Shown: positions 18,614 through 28,190 of the stretch, piece after piece
Layout of the letters: every line of letters starts with the position of its first letter
Numbering within the stretch: the first letter of the stretch is position 1
From: Prochlorococcus sp. AG-402-B05
GTDB lineage: Bacteria; Cyanobacteriota; Cyanobacteriia; PCC-6307; Cyanobiaceae
Assembly (NCBI GenBank): GCA_003279635.1
Contig: QCHK01000005.1
Location: 49,444-113,443, forward strand
DNA length: 64,000 bases
Direction of reading: 5' to 3'
Position numbers and translations under genes: made by a program
The notes under the pieces: generated by a model
What the model was told of the DNA's origin: nothing
The model's database searches: none
Seen by the model: only the letters and a program-made list of their open reading frames with translations

Positions 18614-20246
18614 AGTCTTCAATTGCCTTTTCGCAAGCTCTCTTAGTTATTGCCATCATTGTTAATGTCGGGCTTTGCCATGATGAAGTAGGCCAGCAAG
18701 CTCCATCAACAACCAATACATTGTTGCATTCCCATAGACGATTCCAGTTATCTAAAACACTATTTTCCCTGTCATTTCCCATTGGTGCTCCTCCTACCTC
18801 ATGTATGTAGTAACCAGGGGGTGGAGCATCGCTTTTAATAGCAACTGACTTGCTTAAAATTTGTTTGGTAAATGGAATATTGAGAATCTCATTCAATGGA
18901 ATAATATTGCCATTTCCGTAATTAATAATAAGTTCAATCATTCTGTTCATTTCTGAAACCATTCGTTTCTCATTTTCACGCCAAACTATTGATATGTGAG
19001 GTATGGAAATACCATATTGATCTTTGCTCTTTGAGAGAGAAACAGTGTTTTTTTGATTTGGGAGTACTTCTCCATGACCAATAAGGAAACCAGTTTTTGT
19101 GTTTTTATATTTTTTTAAAACTTCTGGCGGTTCAAATCTATCTATTCCTCCCCAGATGCCATATCCACCGACAAAGTTTTTTGTAGTTGAGCTATCTCTA
19201 CCGATTGGAATAAAGAAGCTCCCAGCTCCTGTTAAAAGATGATTATTATTTTTATCTGAATAATCAGTGAAATTCATATCGATAGGGACAGTGAAAAACC
19301 TGCAGGTTGATATATGATCCATTAAGTTCATTCCTAATGAATGAGAGGGCTCAATTAGACCATTTGAATTATTACTTTCTTCGGAACTTAATAGAATCCT
19401 AATTGTTTGGATTGTTGATGAACATAGTATTATTAATTTACTTTCTAATTCACTTCTCTCTCCATTTTTTTGGTTTACTACAATAACACTTTTTGCAGAC
19501 TTCCTATCCTTATTCAAAACTAATTTATCTACAATATGATTTGAAAGTATTTCTATTTTACCTAGCCTAGCGGCTTCTTTTAATGTGCTGCCTAAACTGC
19601 TATATCTGGGCCATTTCGTTTTATCTTCATTTGCTCCAAACCCTCTGGAATGTATAAAGGGAAGATTTAAATTTTCTTTTATATTGGAGGCAAATCTTGA
19701 TTCACTTTCTGTAAATGGAAGTTTGCCAATATATTCACCATTAGGTAGTTGATTTAGATCGTCTTTGTTGCCGTATATTTTTAGAAAACTCTCTATTTCC
19801 GAATAATGTGACTCAAGATCTTTGTAACTAATAGGCCATTCGAGATTGTATTCTTTTTCTTTTGAGGCTTCAAAATCTTCGTCAGATAATCTTAAGGTTA
19901 TCCCTCCCCAAGTAAGGCTCCTTCCACCAACTTGATTGCCTTGCGTCCACATGAATGGGGCTTTGGGCGGGTGTGTATAAGGATTTGCTTTTTTGTTTGC
20001 GTACAGTAAGGGATTTGATTTCCAGAATCCTGGATGTTGAGGTTGATTTTGATAATTTCCAGTTGCTACCCCTAAAAGTCTCCGAATCATATTGCAAGGC
20101 TCTGTTCCGTTTGCCTGCTTGATCTCTAGTTCAGGACCTTTCTCTATTACTAGTACTCTTACTCCAGCCTTAGCCATTGTTAAGGCTGCCATTCCCCCGG
20201 TTGCACCTGAACCGATAATTATGACTTCATAGGGCTTGTTAATCAT
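18603..20246 (-). CDS. GMC-family oxidoreductase
   Basis: Glucose-methanol-choline family flavoenzyme: IIGSGATGGMAALTMAKAGVRVLVIEKG at the N-terminus (ADP-binding), VGGRSLTWGGITLRLSDEDFE for FAD and active-site contact, and C-terminal HEVGGAPMGND plus VVDGACWPTSSWQSPTLTMMAI, which carries the second FAD block and the catalytic-His region. 547 aa is typical. It oxidises an alcohol group; in marine cyanobacteria the substrate is not known to me. No signal peptide is seen. ATG start; alone on its strand and convergent with the DUF2811 gene. Confidence 0.87.
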   Translation of the reverse strand: MINKPYEVIIIGSGATGGMAALTMAKAGVRVLVIEKGPELEIKQANGTEPCNMIRRLLGVATGNYQNQPQHPGFWKSNPLLYANKKANPYTHPPKAPFMWTQGNQVGGRSLTWGGITLRLSDEDFEASKEKEYNLEWPISYKDLESHYSEIESFLKIYGNKDDLNQLPNGEYIGKLPFTESESRFASNIKENLNLPFIHSRGFGANEDKTKWPRYSSLGSTLKEAARLGKIEILSNHIVDKLVLNKDRKSAKSVIVVNQKNGERSELESKLIILCSSTIQTIRILLSSEESNNSNGLIEPSHSLGMNLMDHISTCRFFTVPIDMNFTDYSDKNNNHLLTGAGSFFIPIGRDSSTTKNFVGGYGIWGGIDRFEPPEVLKKYKNTKTGFLIGHGEVLPNQKNTVSLSKSKDQYGISIPHISIVWRENEKRMVSEMNRMIELIINYGNGNIIPLNEILNIPFTKQILSKSVAIKSDAPPPGYYIHEVGGAPMGNDRENSVLDNWNRLWECNNVLVVDGACWPTSSWQSPTLTMMAITKRACEKAIEDFKG

Positions 20247-20585
20247 TTTTTGGAAGTTGTATATTTTGAATTTGGTAGATTTATGGAATGATTTTTTATA
20301 TGTAAAATTTATATTAAATCATAGGGTTAGTTAATAGACCGATGGAAAAATTGATTAACTTATATTTTTTACTTTCTTTAATAAAGAATTAACATGAAAT
20401 GTTTTTTATTAGATGATTCTTTATAATTTGCACGTAAATAATTAAATAATTTATTTTGATTTGTTTTTATGATTTAAGATAGGTTATACTATTTGTCTTT
20501 TAATATATAATTTATATTAAATCCAATATTTAACTGTCAGACCCTTTTGAATTAAAATATAATCATTAGTAGCAATTAGAAAGTT
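20247..20585. other. AT-rich intergenic region with promoter
   Basis: These 339 bases hold no convincing ORF. A perfect TATAAT at 20558-20563 lies 23 bases before the pentapeptide-repeat gene and is probably its -10 box; a clear -35 is not visible. Confidence 0.45.
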
Positions 20586-21056
20586 ATGTTTAAACGTCTT
20601 CTTTTTTTTGTAAGCTCCGTTCTTTTTTTCTTTTATCCTCTGCCAGCTTATTCAGCTTTGGACTATGGAAAGCAAACCTTGATAGGTTCAGATTTCTCCA
20701 ATATCGATTTGAAAGGTGCGACTTTCTATTTAAGTGATCTCCAAGATTCTGATTTTTCAGGCAGTGATCTTCAAGGCGCTAGTTTTTTTGATGCAAAGCT
20801 TGAAAACGCTAATTTAAGTAATACAAATATGAGAGATGTAACAATGGATGCAGCTATACTTAATGGCGCAAACCTTTCAAATAGCATATTAGAAGGTGCT
20901 TTTGCTTACAATGCAAAATTCGAAAACGTTATTATTGAAGGTGCCGACTTTACTGATGTCTTGATCGCAAATGATGTTAGAAATAAACTATGCCTTATCG
21001 CAAATGGGATAAACAGTGTGACTAATAAAAAAACAAGTGAAACATTGGACTGTTAG
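20586..21056 (+). CDS. Exported pentapeptide-repeat protein
   Basis: A signal peptide (MFKRLLFFVSSVLFFFYPLPAYSA, cleavage after AYSA) is followed by about 90 residues of A(D/N)LxX pentapeptide repeats: GSDFSNIDLKGATFYLSDLQ, GSDLQGASFFDAKLENANLSN, ILNGANLSNSILEGA, IIEGADFTDV. Such repeats fold into a right-handed quadrilateral helix; cyanobacterial exported forms are usually in the thylakoid lumen or periplasm. The tail carries two Cys (NKLCLIAN, TLDC) that could form a disulfide, as in lumenal relatives. 156 aa; ATG start. Function unknown. Confidence 0.85.
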   Translation: MFKRLLFFVSSVLFFFYPLPAYSALDYGKQTLIGSDFSNIDLKGATFYLSDLQDSDFSGSDLQGASFFDAKLENANLSNTNMRDVTMDAAILNGANLSNSILEGAFAYNAKFENVIIEGADFTDVLIANDVRNKLCLIANGINSVTNKKTSETLDC

Positions 21057-21064
21057 TAGCCAGT

Positions 21065-22711
21065 ATGCTTATTTAGAAAAATATTAATCACTCTAAATAT
21101 ATTTTTTGGATTTCAATTTTATTTATATGGATTCTTTCGACCATAACTGATCGTATTTGGTTGAATTTATATAGCATTACTCCTTCATGGGATCAGGCTG
21201 ACTATCTCAATAGTGCCCTTGACCATGCCCGAGCACTCTCTTTTTTAGAAGCCGATGGAGCTTCAGACTTTAATTCTTTACTAGATAAATCGCCAAAAAT
21301 TCCTCCTTTGGCTTCAATAATCAATGGAGCCGTAATTACTATTGCTGGTGATGCTCCTCACCAGGCGGCCTGGTCCTTAAGTTTTTGGAATGGATTCTTT
21401 ATCTTTAATATTGCTTCTTGGGGACTTTATTTGAGTGGGAGAAAATTCGGACTTTTTTGAGTTCTTATTAGTGCATGTTCTCCTTTCTTATTTAATCTAA
21501 GAACTGATTATGTTTTGGAGTTACCTTTAATTTCTGCTATTACATTTTATTTGTTTCATCTAGGAAGGTGGAGTGATAAATCAATCGGAGGTAAATGGAT
21601 TCAATTGATAATTGCTACTTTCGCATGCTCTTTTTCTTTATTGATTAAGCAAAGTTCTTTATTAGTTATCATACCTTCCTTATTATTTGTTTTTGTTCTT
21701 TCTTTTAAAAGAGATAAAAAATTTAGATTACAATTTTTATGCTTATTTCTTATCAATATTTTAGCAATTTTACCTTGGTTTTTTCACAATTGGATAATGA
21801 TATTAAGTGGAACTTATAGAGCTATTTTTGAATCGGCGGCGATAGAAGATGATCCTTCTATTTTAGGTTTTAAAAGTATTTTCTGGTATTTCCCATATTT
21901 AGATAATCAGTTTGGAAGTATTATTTTCTTTTCTGGATTGTCATGAATACTATTTGTATTTTTAACCTATGTAAGATCTTTTAGATCTCAAGCAAGATTA
22001 GTTGATATTTTTAATGAGAATAATTATAAATGGACATGGATTTATTTTAATTTAATAACATGCTGGACGTTTACAACTTTCATTCCTAACAAGGATGAAA
22101 GATATATAGCATGTACCATACCGTTAATTATTTTATTGCTAGCTCTTGGATTTTCTAAGTGGAGTGATTGGCTGGATACTTATTTTAAATTCAACTTTTA
22201 TATTTTACTATTTATTCCTGCTGTAAGTTTTCTATTTTCCAATTCTATTAATAAGTTTAACACTTTACAAAATATTTCAAGTAAATATTATCCTGTTAAA
22301 GACATTTTATCGATAGTTAGATCTGATCAGACTATCGATAAAAAAGAAACAGTTATTGTTGTTCCCAGCACCCCTGAAATTAATCAGCATAATGTAAGCT
22401 ATTTTGGAAGAATGCAAGGTGGAAATATTTTAGGCAGACAACTTGGGCAATCTCTTTTGCATATAGAACCAGTACTTAAATATTCTAATTGGATTATTTT
22501 GGCAGACGGAGATCAAGGCTCAGTTCCAAGTAATTCACTAGTTCTAGACAAAGCGATTAGAGATAGTTCTCTTTTTATACAAGTTCAAGAATTTCCTAGA
22601 GAAAAAGAAGGAAGCTATACTCTTTGGAAGCGAAGTTCAAGTTCATTTAATCCAAATGAATTTCATAATAGATTTATTGAATTAGCAAAGGGGATGGAGA
22701 AGGTCCATTAG
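21065..22711 (+). pseudogene. Glycosyltransferase (GT39/ArnT-like) with in-frame stops
   Basis: Three ORFs of the track (21161, 21515, 22136) are all in one frame and join into one 549-codon polytopic protein once in-frame stops are ignored. The stops are TAG at codon 4 after the ATG at 21065, TGA at 21458 and TGA at 21944. Joined, the protein has a Trp-rich N-terminus with SITPSWDQADYLNSALDHAR (the acidic motif of GT39 enzymes), PLASIINGAVITIAGDAPHQAA, many membrane helices, PNKDERYIACTIPLIILLLAL and a soluble tail. Both TGA codons sit where Trp (TGG) would fit. There is no frameshift, so decay is recent or the stops are sequencing or readthrough events. Confidence 0.8.
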
Positions 22712-22719
22712 GTATTAAA

Positions 22720-23160
22720 TTGATTTTTGATGAAATAGAAATAGAACATATGCTTGATGGGCATTTAAAATATCAAAGTATAGTTAGAGATAAGGCATTA
22801 TCCAAAATAAGTTCAGACCCTGAAAATGTTGAATCTTTATGGTTCTTATCGCTCTTTAATATATTATCGAATAGACCTTATGAAGCTGATATTTATTTAA
22901 GAAATTTAGAAATTTTGTTGCCAAATAATCCTTGGCCATGTGCTTATAGAACAATAGTTAACTTTGCCTCTTGGAATCCTTGGAAGGCCTCCTTAATAGC
23001 GGATAGAGCTAATAAAAGAAATCCAAATTACTTTCTAAAAAGTTTGAGTGATATAAGTGCAATTTTTAGGGGATCCTTTTGGCGATTAAAGTCTGCTTTA
23101 AATAGTGTTCCGAATGCAATAAAAAGTGTTGATGAATCTCTAAAACCAATAGAAAAATAG
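22720..23160 (+). CDS. Small TPR-like protein, unknown
   Basis: 146 aa, helical, with a tetratricopeptide-like cadence: DPENVESLWFLSLFNILSNRPYEADIYLRNLEILLPNNPWPCAYRTIVNFASWNPWKASLIADRANKRNPNYFLKSL, that is, residue spacing typical of two or three TPR-type helical pairs. It starts with TTG eight bases after the interrupted glycosyltransferase gene; an in-frame ATG lies ten codons in. It is probably the second gene of that unit and may have worked with it. I do not recognise the family. Confidence 0.6.
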   Translation: MIFDEIEIEHMLDGHLKYQSIVRDKALSKISSDPENVESLWFLSLFNILSNRPYEADIYLRNLEILLPNNPWPCAYRTIVNFASWNPWKASLIADRANKRNPNYFLKSLSDISAIFRGSFWRLKSALNSVPNAIKSVDESLKPIEK

Positions 23161-23197
23161 ATTTTTAAGACAGAATTTCTATTTTGAGGTTACGGAT

Positions 23198-23368
23198 TCA
23201 GAGTTGGTCTCTTTCAAATGTTTTTGTTATTTCTTTTAGAAAGTCAACTATTTGAATATTTGTATACCCAAGCTCAGTTCTGAGCCCTTTACATGAAGAG
23301 GTAATCTCTTTCCAAATATCAGCTCTTACAATTGCTTCTCTGTCTTTTAAGTAACGCTCTTCTTTCAT
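23198..23368 (-). CDS. Small charged protein, 56 aa (not in ORF track)
   Basis: An ATG-started 57-codon ORF reads MKEERYLKDREAIVRADIWK, continues as a soluble amphipathic helix pattern (CKGLRTELGYTNIQIVDFLKEITKTFERDQL) and ends with TGA. Codon choice is like the neighbours and there are no low-complexity runs, which argues for a real small gene. The length and pattern resemble the many tiny helical proteins of Prochlorococcus. Function unknown. It lies between the TPR-like gene and the tRNA gene. Confidence 0.5.
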   Translation of the reverse strand: MKEERYLKDREAIVRADIWKEITSSCKGLRTELGYTNIQIVDFLKEITKTFERDQL

Positions 23369-23702
23369 TTTGATTAATTATGCAAGGTATGGGTTTGTGA
23401 GCTTTTTAAGAAAGTCAACCTAATAAATCTCAAATATTTACCAGGTTGGTTTGATTGATATCAGATCAGTATCTTAAAAGTCTTTAAAACCTATTTTCGG
23501 ATTACCTTAACGAAAAAATAAAAGAATCATGAGAATTATGGCATTCTTGTATGCATTAAATATTTGATTTACTTATCTAAGTAGTTGAAAAAAACAAATC
23601 ATTTTTAAGATTTTTTGACTAATTGATCTAATATTTGGGTCTTTTTATCATATAGCAGGGGCAAGAGTATAATTAAATACCTCCAAACTCCCCAACAAAG
23701 AA
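23369..23702. other. Intergenic region without a visible gene
   Basis: I see only a weak inverted repeat (CAACCT near 23417 against AGGTTG about 25 bases on) in these 334 bases. Confidence 0.4.
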
Positions 23703-23789
23703 CGGAGAGTGGGGGATTCGAACCCCCGATGGAGTTGCCCCCATGCTAGTTTTCAAGACTAGAGCCATAAACCACTCGACCAACTCTCC
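23703..23789 (-). tRNA. tRNA-Ser (anticodon UGA)
   Basis: On the minus strand the molecule runs GGAGAGTTGGTCGAGTGG to ACTCTCC plus discriminator G. The 7-bp acceptor stem GGAGAGT/ACTCTCC is perfect, the anticodon arm is CTAGT-CTTGAAA-ACTAG with anticodon TGA, and the T arm carries GGTTCGAATCC. The long variable arm (GCATGGGGGCAACTCCATC) is diagnostic of a class II serine tRNA. The length is 87 bases and CCA is not encoded. It reads UCA codons (and UCN by wobble), which are common in this AT-rich genome. Confidence 0.95.
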
Positions 23790-23988
23790 ACTTACAATTT
23801 TACCTTATTAGCTTCAGGAATCTTAAAAAAATTGCTCAAACGACAATTTCATCGCTTTTTCTATAAATTCAGTTTTAAATTTAATTCTTTTAAGCCTTTA
23901 AAAATTTCAGAACCTATAGATTCTCTGTTTGGACAAATTTCAATGAGATTATTTGTGCAATAATTTCTAGCATTGGTAAATTACATTC

Positions 23989-24183
23989 ATGGCAAGCAAC
24001 AAGAGCCCACAATCTCGTTTCCTTGGAGACCTCCCAATGGAGGGTGGTATTAGTCAAAAAGAGAAATACCGTTATGTAGCTCACTTGATGTTCTTTATTG
24101 GATGCGCACTGTTCTCATTTGGTATTTGGGCTCTCTCCGGCTTTACTGCTTCAAGTGGGGCATCAGGACCATTTCCTTTTTAA
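23989..24183 (+). CDS. Small single-pass membrane protein (paralogue of the 58.5 kb gene)
   Basis: 64 aa: a polar N-terminus (SPQSRFLGDLPMEGGISQKEKYRYVAHL), one transmembrane helix (LMFFIGCALFSFGIWALSGF) and a Gly/Ser-rich end. The block E..RY....LM.FI......G.W.L..F recurs in the protein at 58548, so the two look like diverged paralogues. The pattern suggests a small thylakoid-associated membrane protein, but it lacks the ExxNxRxAM motif of high-light-inducible proteins. ATG start. It is preceded by a spacer after tRNA-Ser and faces the minus-strand gene at 24234. Confidence 0.6.
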   Translation: MASNKSPQSRFLGDLPMEGGISQKEKYRYVAHLMFFIGCALFSFGIWALSGFTASSGASGPFPF

Positions 24184-24233
24184 ATTGAGAGGACTTTAAA
24201 ATTAATCTTGAATTAGTAGACCTAAAATAAAAA

Positions 24234-24497
24234 TTATTCTATCGACAAGTTAGTTATTGTATTTTCTCTATCTTCAATAAGTGTTAAGAGCCATTTTGAA
24301 CCTAATGCTCTAGATATACTTCTATTTTTTAATAGTTCACAAATTCTTTTATAAAGTTTGTCAGATTCAATATTGGAATTGAACCATTTCTCGAATTTCA
24401 GAATTTCATCTGTGTTTTTACAAGCTCTCAATTGATCGATAAGTGCATCATTAGCACTCGTACCACGTATTTTTAATGGTTTATTAGTCGTAGTCAT
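24234..24497 (-). CDS. Small helical protein, unknown
   Basis: From the ATG at 24497 this is 87 aa (MTTTNKPLKIRGTSANDALIDQLRACKNTDEIL...). The GTG-initiated longer form of the track adds six hydrophobic residues and is less likely. It is predicted to be soluble and helical, with Cys at CKNTDEILKF and RICELLKNRSISRALGSKWL. Function unknown; I only note that it is a plausible ordinary gene with an ATG start. It lies between a convergent small membrane-protein gene and the 3' end of nrdJ. Confidence 0.55.
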   Translation of the reverse strand: MTTTNKPLKIRGTSANDALIDQLRACKNTDEILKFEKWFNSNIESDKLYKRICELLKNRSISRALGSKWLLTLIEDRENTITNLSIE

Positions 24498-24659
24498 TGA
24501 AATTTTGAGGAACACAATACCTTCTTAATAACTAGCCAAATTTTCTAATTTGGACAATTATCTTTAAAACTTCTTTGAAAAACCAAACTTATTTTATTTG
24601 TTAAGCAACGTCCTTCGGATGATAAGAAAAGGCCTTCACTCAAGATTGAATGACTGCTA

Positions 24660-26996
24660 TTAAGACGGTTTGGCAAGTGGGAGTAAGCATTTATCAGAAT
24701 CGCAACCTGCTGGACCTGCTTCCGTAAGCTCCCCCTGATCATATCGACTAAGAGCTTCAAAGAAATCACAAGTGTCTCTTCTTTTTATGACCTCTGATTG
24801 CATATTTGTGTAGCATTCTTCATCAATAGGTTCAAAAGGAAGTCTGGGGAAGGTTGCATTTGCATCAAACCTTGCTAGCAATGCCGCTGAAATATAACCT
24901 TTATTTTCATTGATTGAGCTATGAAGAGCTTTAGCTAAACCCTCTATCTCATTTTCTCTGAATTCAATAGTGGCAGAGGTGTTGTGGTCTGTGTAGTTTG
25001 TTTGAACTTGCATATAAAAATCAAATTGTGCAAGAGCTGAGAAGTTATTGATATCTATTTCATCCGCACCAGGAATGTTTGCCCAACTTACCTCAGTAGG
25101 TATTTCAACTAGCCACTCAGTACATTTTGGATCAAATGGATTGTCTAGTAGTTTTCCATTTTCATCTTTATCTGACTGAGAAGGGACGATTGTGTATCCA
25201 TAATCCATGCAAGCTAATGCGACTGGATCGTTCTTTCTAAAAGTAATTCTTCTGATAAAACGCTGAGCTTTTGGAGGATGCCAACCTGGCGAAGCCCCTG
25301 TCAGAAGACTTTTTGTACCCGCAGGTTGAACTGTTGTACAACGACTTGGACGGCGAATATTATGTCTATCACAATACTCCCAAACTGTATCGTTGACGAT
25401 CTTCCTCCATCGACTCAAAAAAGTAGCTTCTTTGAGTTTGAAATCCTTTCCTTCTTTTGTCTCAGGTCGTCCCGCCTCCCACCATTTTAGCCATGGAGTC
25501 CCAAAGGCATGAACAAAAAAGTCAAAAAGTCCTGTGAAGCTAACCCCAACAATAGGATCCCATTCGCGACTTTTTCTGTACCGCTCTACTTCGAATCTAT
25601 GATTAAGGAGACAGGCTACTGACAAAGCGGCTGCTTTGAAAGCATCTTCTTGTTGATTTATGTCTAATGGATCAATTTGATTGAGATGGATTTCTGCAAG
25701 ATTACAGTGAAAATCTGAACCTAGAATTTCTCCGCAAGGATTTAGACCATATCTACTGAGTCTGTGAAAAAGCTCTTTATCATCAAATGGACCATAATTT
25801 GATTGAATCCATTTGGAAGCTTCTTCTTTACCTTGGTCACAATAGATCTCTATAAATTCATTCCTGAGTTCTACTGTTGAAAGTATGTCAGCATTTGAGC
25901 GAGCAATTGCCTCTGGTGCAAATTGAATAGCTCCCTCACCTGAATGAAATTGTTTAATAACCGCATCGACAAGAACTTTTAATTCAGGTTTGGTGTGGTA
26001 AACACGGGTATGGTTAGCCATTCTTAATGCATCCTTCTCTGGGTCTATACTCCAATTCCCCTCTGAGTCTTGCTTCCATAAATTTTCTTTAGCACCAGCT
26101 GCTTCTAAATCTTGCGAAGAAAATTGGCGCATACCTGCACTCCTTCTGATGTTGCCAGCAACGATTGTTACGGCTGCTTCGTCGATAAGCAAACAACATT
26201 CAATTGAAGTTAGTTTTCTTCCTACTGCTTTGTTTAGAAGAGTTGCTACGCGCGGGTATAAATCTTTGAGTTTTACAGGGTTCGCCATGCCTCCGAAACC
26301 TTTGAGTGATTCACCCGCTGGCCTTACATCTTTTAAATCGATAGATACATTAACAACTTTAGAATTGAAGCTATTGTCACTGCTTAATTCAAGAATTTTT
26401 TGATAGCTATCAACCCATCCACGTCTACTATCCCCAACTTTTATGAGTACATTATTATCTTTAATAGAAAATGTAGTTTTTTCATTTCTTTCTTCAGAAG
26501 GGGTTAATCCGATTTCTGTAACATTTGCAATGTGAATTGTATTTATAACTTCTGGCAGTTGATCAATTAAGTGTGGTTCAATTATCGCCCCTGTTCCGCA
26601 ACCCATCATGGCTAAATCCATCATAAGTCCAAAGGCTTGCCAATCAACAAGATTCGTTGAGGTGCAATTGTAGGCTCCAGAAAAATTCTTCTCTTTTTCA
26701 ATCCATTCTGTTCCCCCTATCCAAAGCCATCGACCTGAGGGAAGAGCTTTTTTCTCTTGTTGCATTCTTTGCATTAGATTGATTTCTGCTTCGTTTAGTC
26801 CCCCAAGCTTCTTTAGACCATCTAGGTTTCTTGCATTTACTTGTTCCCAGCTTTCACGACCAGCTGGAAGTTTCCTACTATAAGTTCTGTAAAAGACAGG
26901 ATTAGCTGCAGGTGCAGTTATTGGAAAATCAGTCGTATCATCTTTTTTACCCGATGCTGAATTATTGGTTTCGGGCTGACTAGTTGCAATTGTCAA
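24660..26996 (-). CDS. nrdJ: Ribonucleoside-triphosphate reductase, adenosylcobalamin-dependent (class II)
   Basis: A 778-aa single-polypeptide reductase with an N-terminal segment SGRWLWIGGTEWIEKE, catalytic-site blocks GAYNCTSTNLVDWQAFGLMMDLAMMGCGTG, YGLNPCGEILGSDFHCNLAEIHLNQID (the NPCGEI radical-site Cys and Glu), TVQPAGTKSLLTGASPGWHPPKAQRF and a C-terminal Cys pair (ETD.. region CDSDKCLLP) that would be re-reduced by thioredoxin. It makes dNTPs from NTPs in the cytoplasm. It uses B12 rather than an iron or oxygen-dependent radical, consistent with iron-poor, B12-producing picocyanobacteria. The start codon reads TTG; no B12 riboswitch was recognised upstream. Confidence 0.95.
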   Translation of the reverse strand: MTIATSQPETNNSASGKKDDTTDFPITAPAANPVFYRTYSRKLPAGRESWEQVNARNLDGLKKLGGLNEAEINLMQRMQQEKKALPSGRWLWIGGTEWIEKEKNFSGAYNCTSTNLVDWQAFGLMMDLAMMGCGTGAIIEPHLIDQLPEVINTIHIANVTEIGLTPSEERNEKTTFSIKDNNVLIKVGDSRRGWVDSYQKILELSSDNSFNSKVVNVSIDLKDVRPAGESLKGFGGMANPVKLKDLYPRVATLLNKAVGRKLTSIECCLLIDEAAVTIVAGNIRRSAGMRQFSSQDLEAAGAKENLWKQDSEGNWSIDPEKDALRMANHTRVYHTKPELKVLVDAVIKQFHSGEGAIQFAPEAIARSNADILSTVELRNEFIEIYCDQGKEEASKWIQSNYGPFDDKELFHRLSRYGLNPCGEILGSDFHCNLAEIHLNQIDPLDINQQEDAFKAAALSVACLLNHRFEVERYRKSREWDPIVGVSFTGLFDFFVHAFGTPWLKWWEAGRPETKEGKDFKLKEATFLSRWRKIVNDTVWEYCDRHNIRRPSRCTTVQPAGTKSLLTGASPGWHPPKAQRFIRRITFRKNDPVALACMDYGYTIVPSQSDKDENGKLLDNPFDPKCTEWLVEIPTEVSWANIPGADEIDINNFSALAQFDFYMQVQTNYTDHNTSATIEFRENEIEGLAKALHSSINENKGYISAALLARFDANATFPRLPFEPIDEECYTNMQSEVIKRRDTCDFFEALSRYDQGELTEAGPAGCDSDKCLLPLAKPS

Positions 26997-27108
26997 AATC
27001 TTTGTATCCCTTGGGTAAGTACCACGGTAACGCCATCTATAGCGTTGGCAAGTTTTTTTAACACCATCTACAGGGGCTTCAAATTAATAAAAAAATTTCT
27101 TCCTAGTA

Positions 27109-27792
27109 ATGAAGCGAACGCCGGAACCAGAGCTCATGCAAAGCCCTTCGCAGGTAAGGGCTTACGCGGATGCAGATTTCTCTAGGAGTGATTCTATGGT
27201 GGTTAAATCGCTTGAAAAATATTTAAAAAAAGTAGGAAGAACTTTTAATAAAACTGATTTAATTTTTGATATGGCATGTGGACCAGGCAATATTTCAGAG
27301 AGAATTGCCAAGAATTGGCCTTTCGTAAATGTTGTGGGAATTGATGGCTCAAAGGAAATGTTGGATGAAGCAGAAAAGAAACTTTCCAAAAATATTACGA
27401 AGAATCTCTCTTATCAATTGATTGAAATTAATTCAATAGCCAAAGGTGAAACACATTTTCCTTTTAAAGCTGATGTAATTGTCAGTAATAGTGCCTTACA
27501 TCATTTTCATTATCCTTATAGGTTTTGGGGTGCATTAAAAAAACTTGGTAGAACCAAGTGCATTCATGTTCATCGTGATTTAATAAGGCCTACTTCTGAA
27601 GAAAAAGCATTTGAGATACAAGAAAAACATCTTTCAAATTCCCCAGAAATTCTAAAAAAGGATTTTTATGCATCTCTCAAGGCATCATTTACAGTTGATG
27701 AAGTAAATCAACAGTTAATTGATGCAGGTTTATCTCAATTAGAGGTTTTTCAAGTTGATGAGCTTTATTTTGAGATTATTGGGTGTACTTAA
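27109..27792 (+). CDS. SAM-dependent methyltransferase
   Basis: Class I methyltransferase fold: motif I DLIFDMACGPGNISERIA, motif II VVGIDGSKEMLDEA, and ADVIVSNSALHHFHYPYRFWGAL, then a Pro-free helical C-terminus. The 227-aa length suits a small-molecule methyltransferase. The N-terminus (MKRTPEPELMQSPSQVRAYADADFSRSDSMVVKSLEKYL) matches that of cyanobacterial proteins of this type. Substrate unknown. ATG start; it is divergent from nrdJ, which starts about 110 bases away, so the two share a short promoter region. Confidence 0.83.
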   Translation: MKRTPEPELMQSPSQVRAYADADFSRSDSMVVKSLEKYLKKVGRTFNKTDLIFDMACGPGNISERIAKNWPFVNVVGIDGSKEMLDEAEKKLSKNITKNLSYQLIEINSIAKGETHFPFKADVIVSNSALHHFHYPYRFWGALKKLGRTKCIHVHRDLIRPTSEEKAFEIQEKHLSNSPEILKKDFYASLKASFTVDEVNQQLIDAGLSQLEVFQVDELYFEIIGCT

Positions 27793-27860
27793 TCTTTCCC
27801 CTGAACAAATGCACAATCAAAGAAAAATCTTTTCTTTAATTTACTTCTTAAAATCAAATA

Positions 27861-28190
27861 TTAAAATTTAATTGTATAGAGGGGATCATCGTCTTTAGCA
27901 GACTGATTTTTTTTAACTGAATCAACTTCTTCAACTGACTTAACTTCTTTAATAGGTTTAACTTCTTTAACTTCTTCTGAATCTATTGAAATAGCTTTAT
28001 CAAGATTATCATCAATAACTCCGGAACTTTCGTTGTTTTGATCTTGATCAAATCCTTTAATTAATCCTTTTAAAATAGAAAGTAGAACAACAACAAAAAC
28101 AATTGGTAATAGAAAATTAAACAGTACTTGATAGATAATTATTATAGCTAAGATAACTAAAATAATTTTGATAATATTATTTTTATTCAT
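27861..28190 (-). CDS. Small membrane protein with repetitive acidic/basic tail
   Basis: 109 aa. The first 45 residues make two closely spaced hydrophobic helices (IIKIILVILAIIIIYQVLFNFLLPIVFVVVLLSILKGLI). The cytoplasmic-looking tail has short imperfect repeats of the form EVKEVKPIKEVKSVEEVDSVKK, which in DNA appear as TTAACTTCTTT-like tandem units on the plus strand. I see no family. It has an ATG start and lies alone between the methyltransferase and prfC, on the opposite strand. The tandem array could vary in number between strains. Confidence 0.5.
   Translation of the reverse strand: MNKNNIIKIILVILAIIIIYQVLFNFLLPIVFVVVLLSILKGLIKGFDQDQNNESSGVIDDNLDKAISIDSEEVKEVKPIKEVKSVEEVDSVKKNQSAKDDDPLYTIKF

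Noticed and set aside
21458-21946. TGA codons as selenocysteine or as a Trp code change
   Set aside because: No SECIS-like context was recognised, TGA ends other genes here (for example the lycopene cyclase and nadA), so a code change is unlikely; mutation or error is simpler.
24545-24769. 74-aa minus-strand ORF at the end of nrdJ
   Set aside because: Overlaps the nrdJ 3' end in another frame; shadow ORF.
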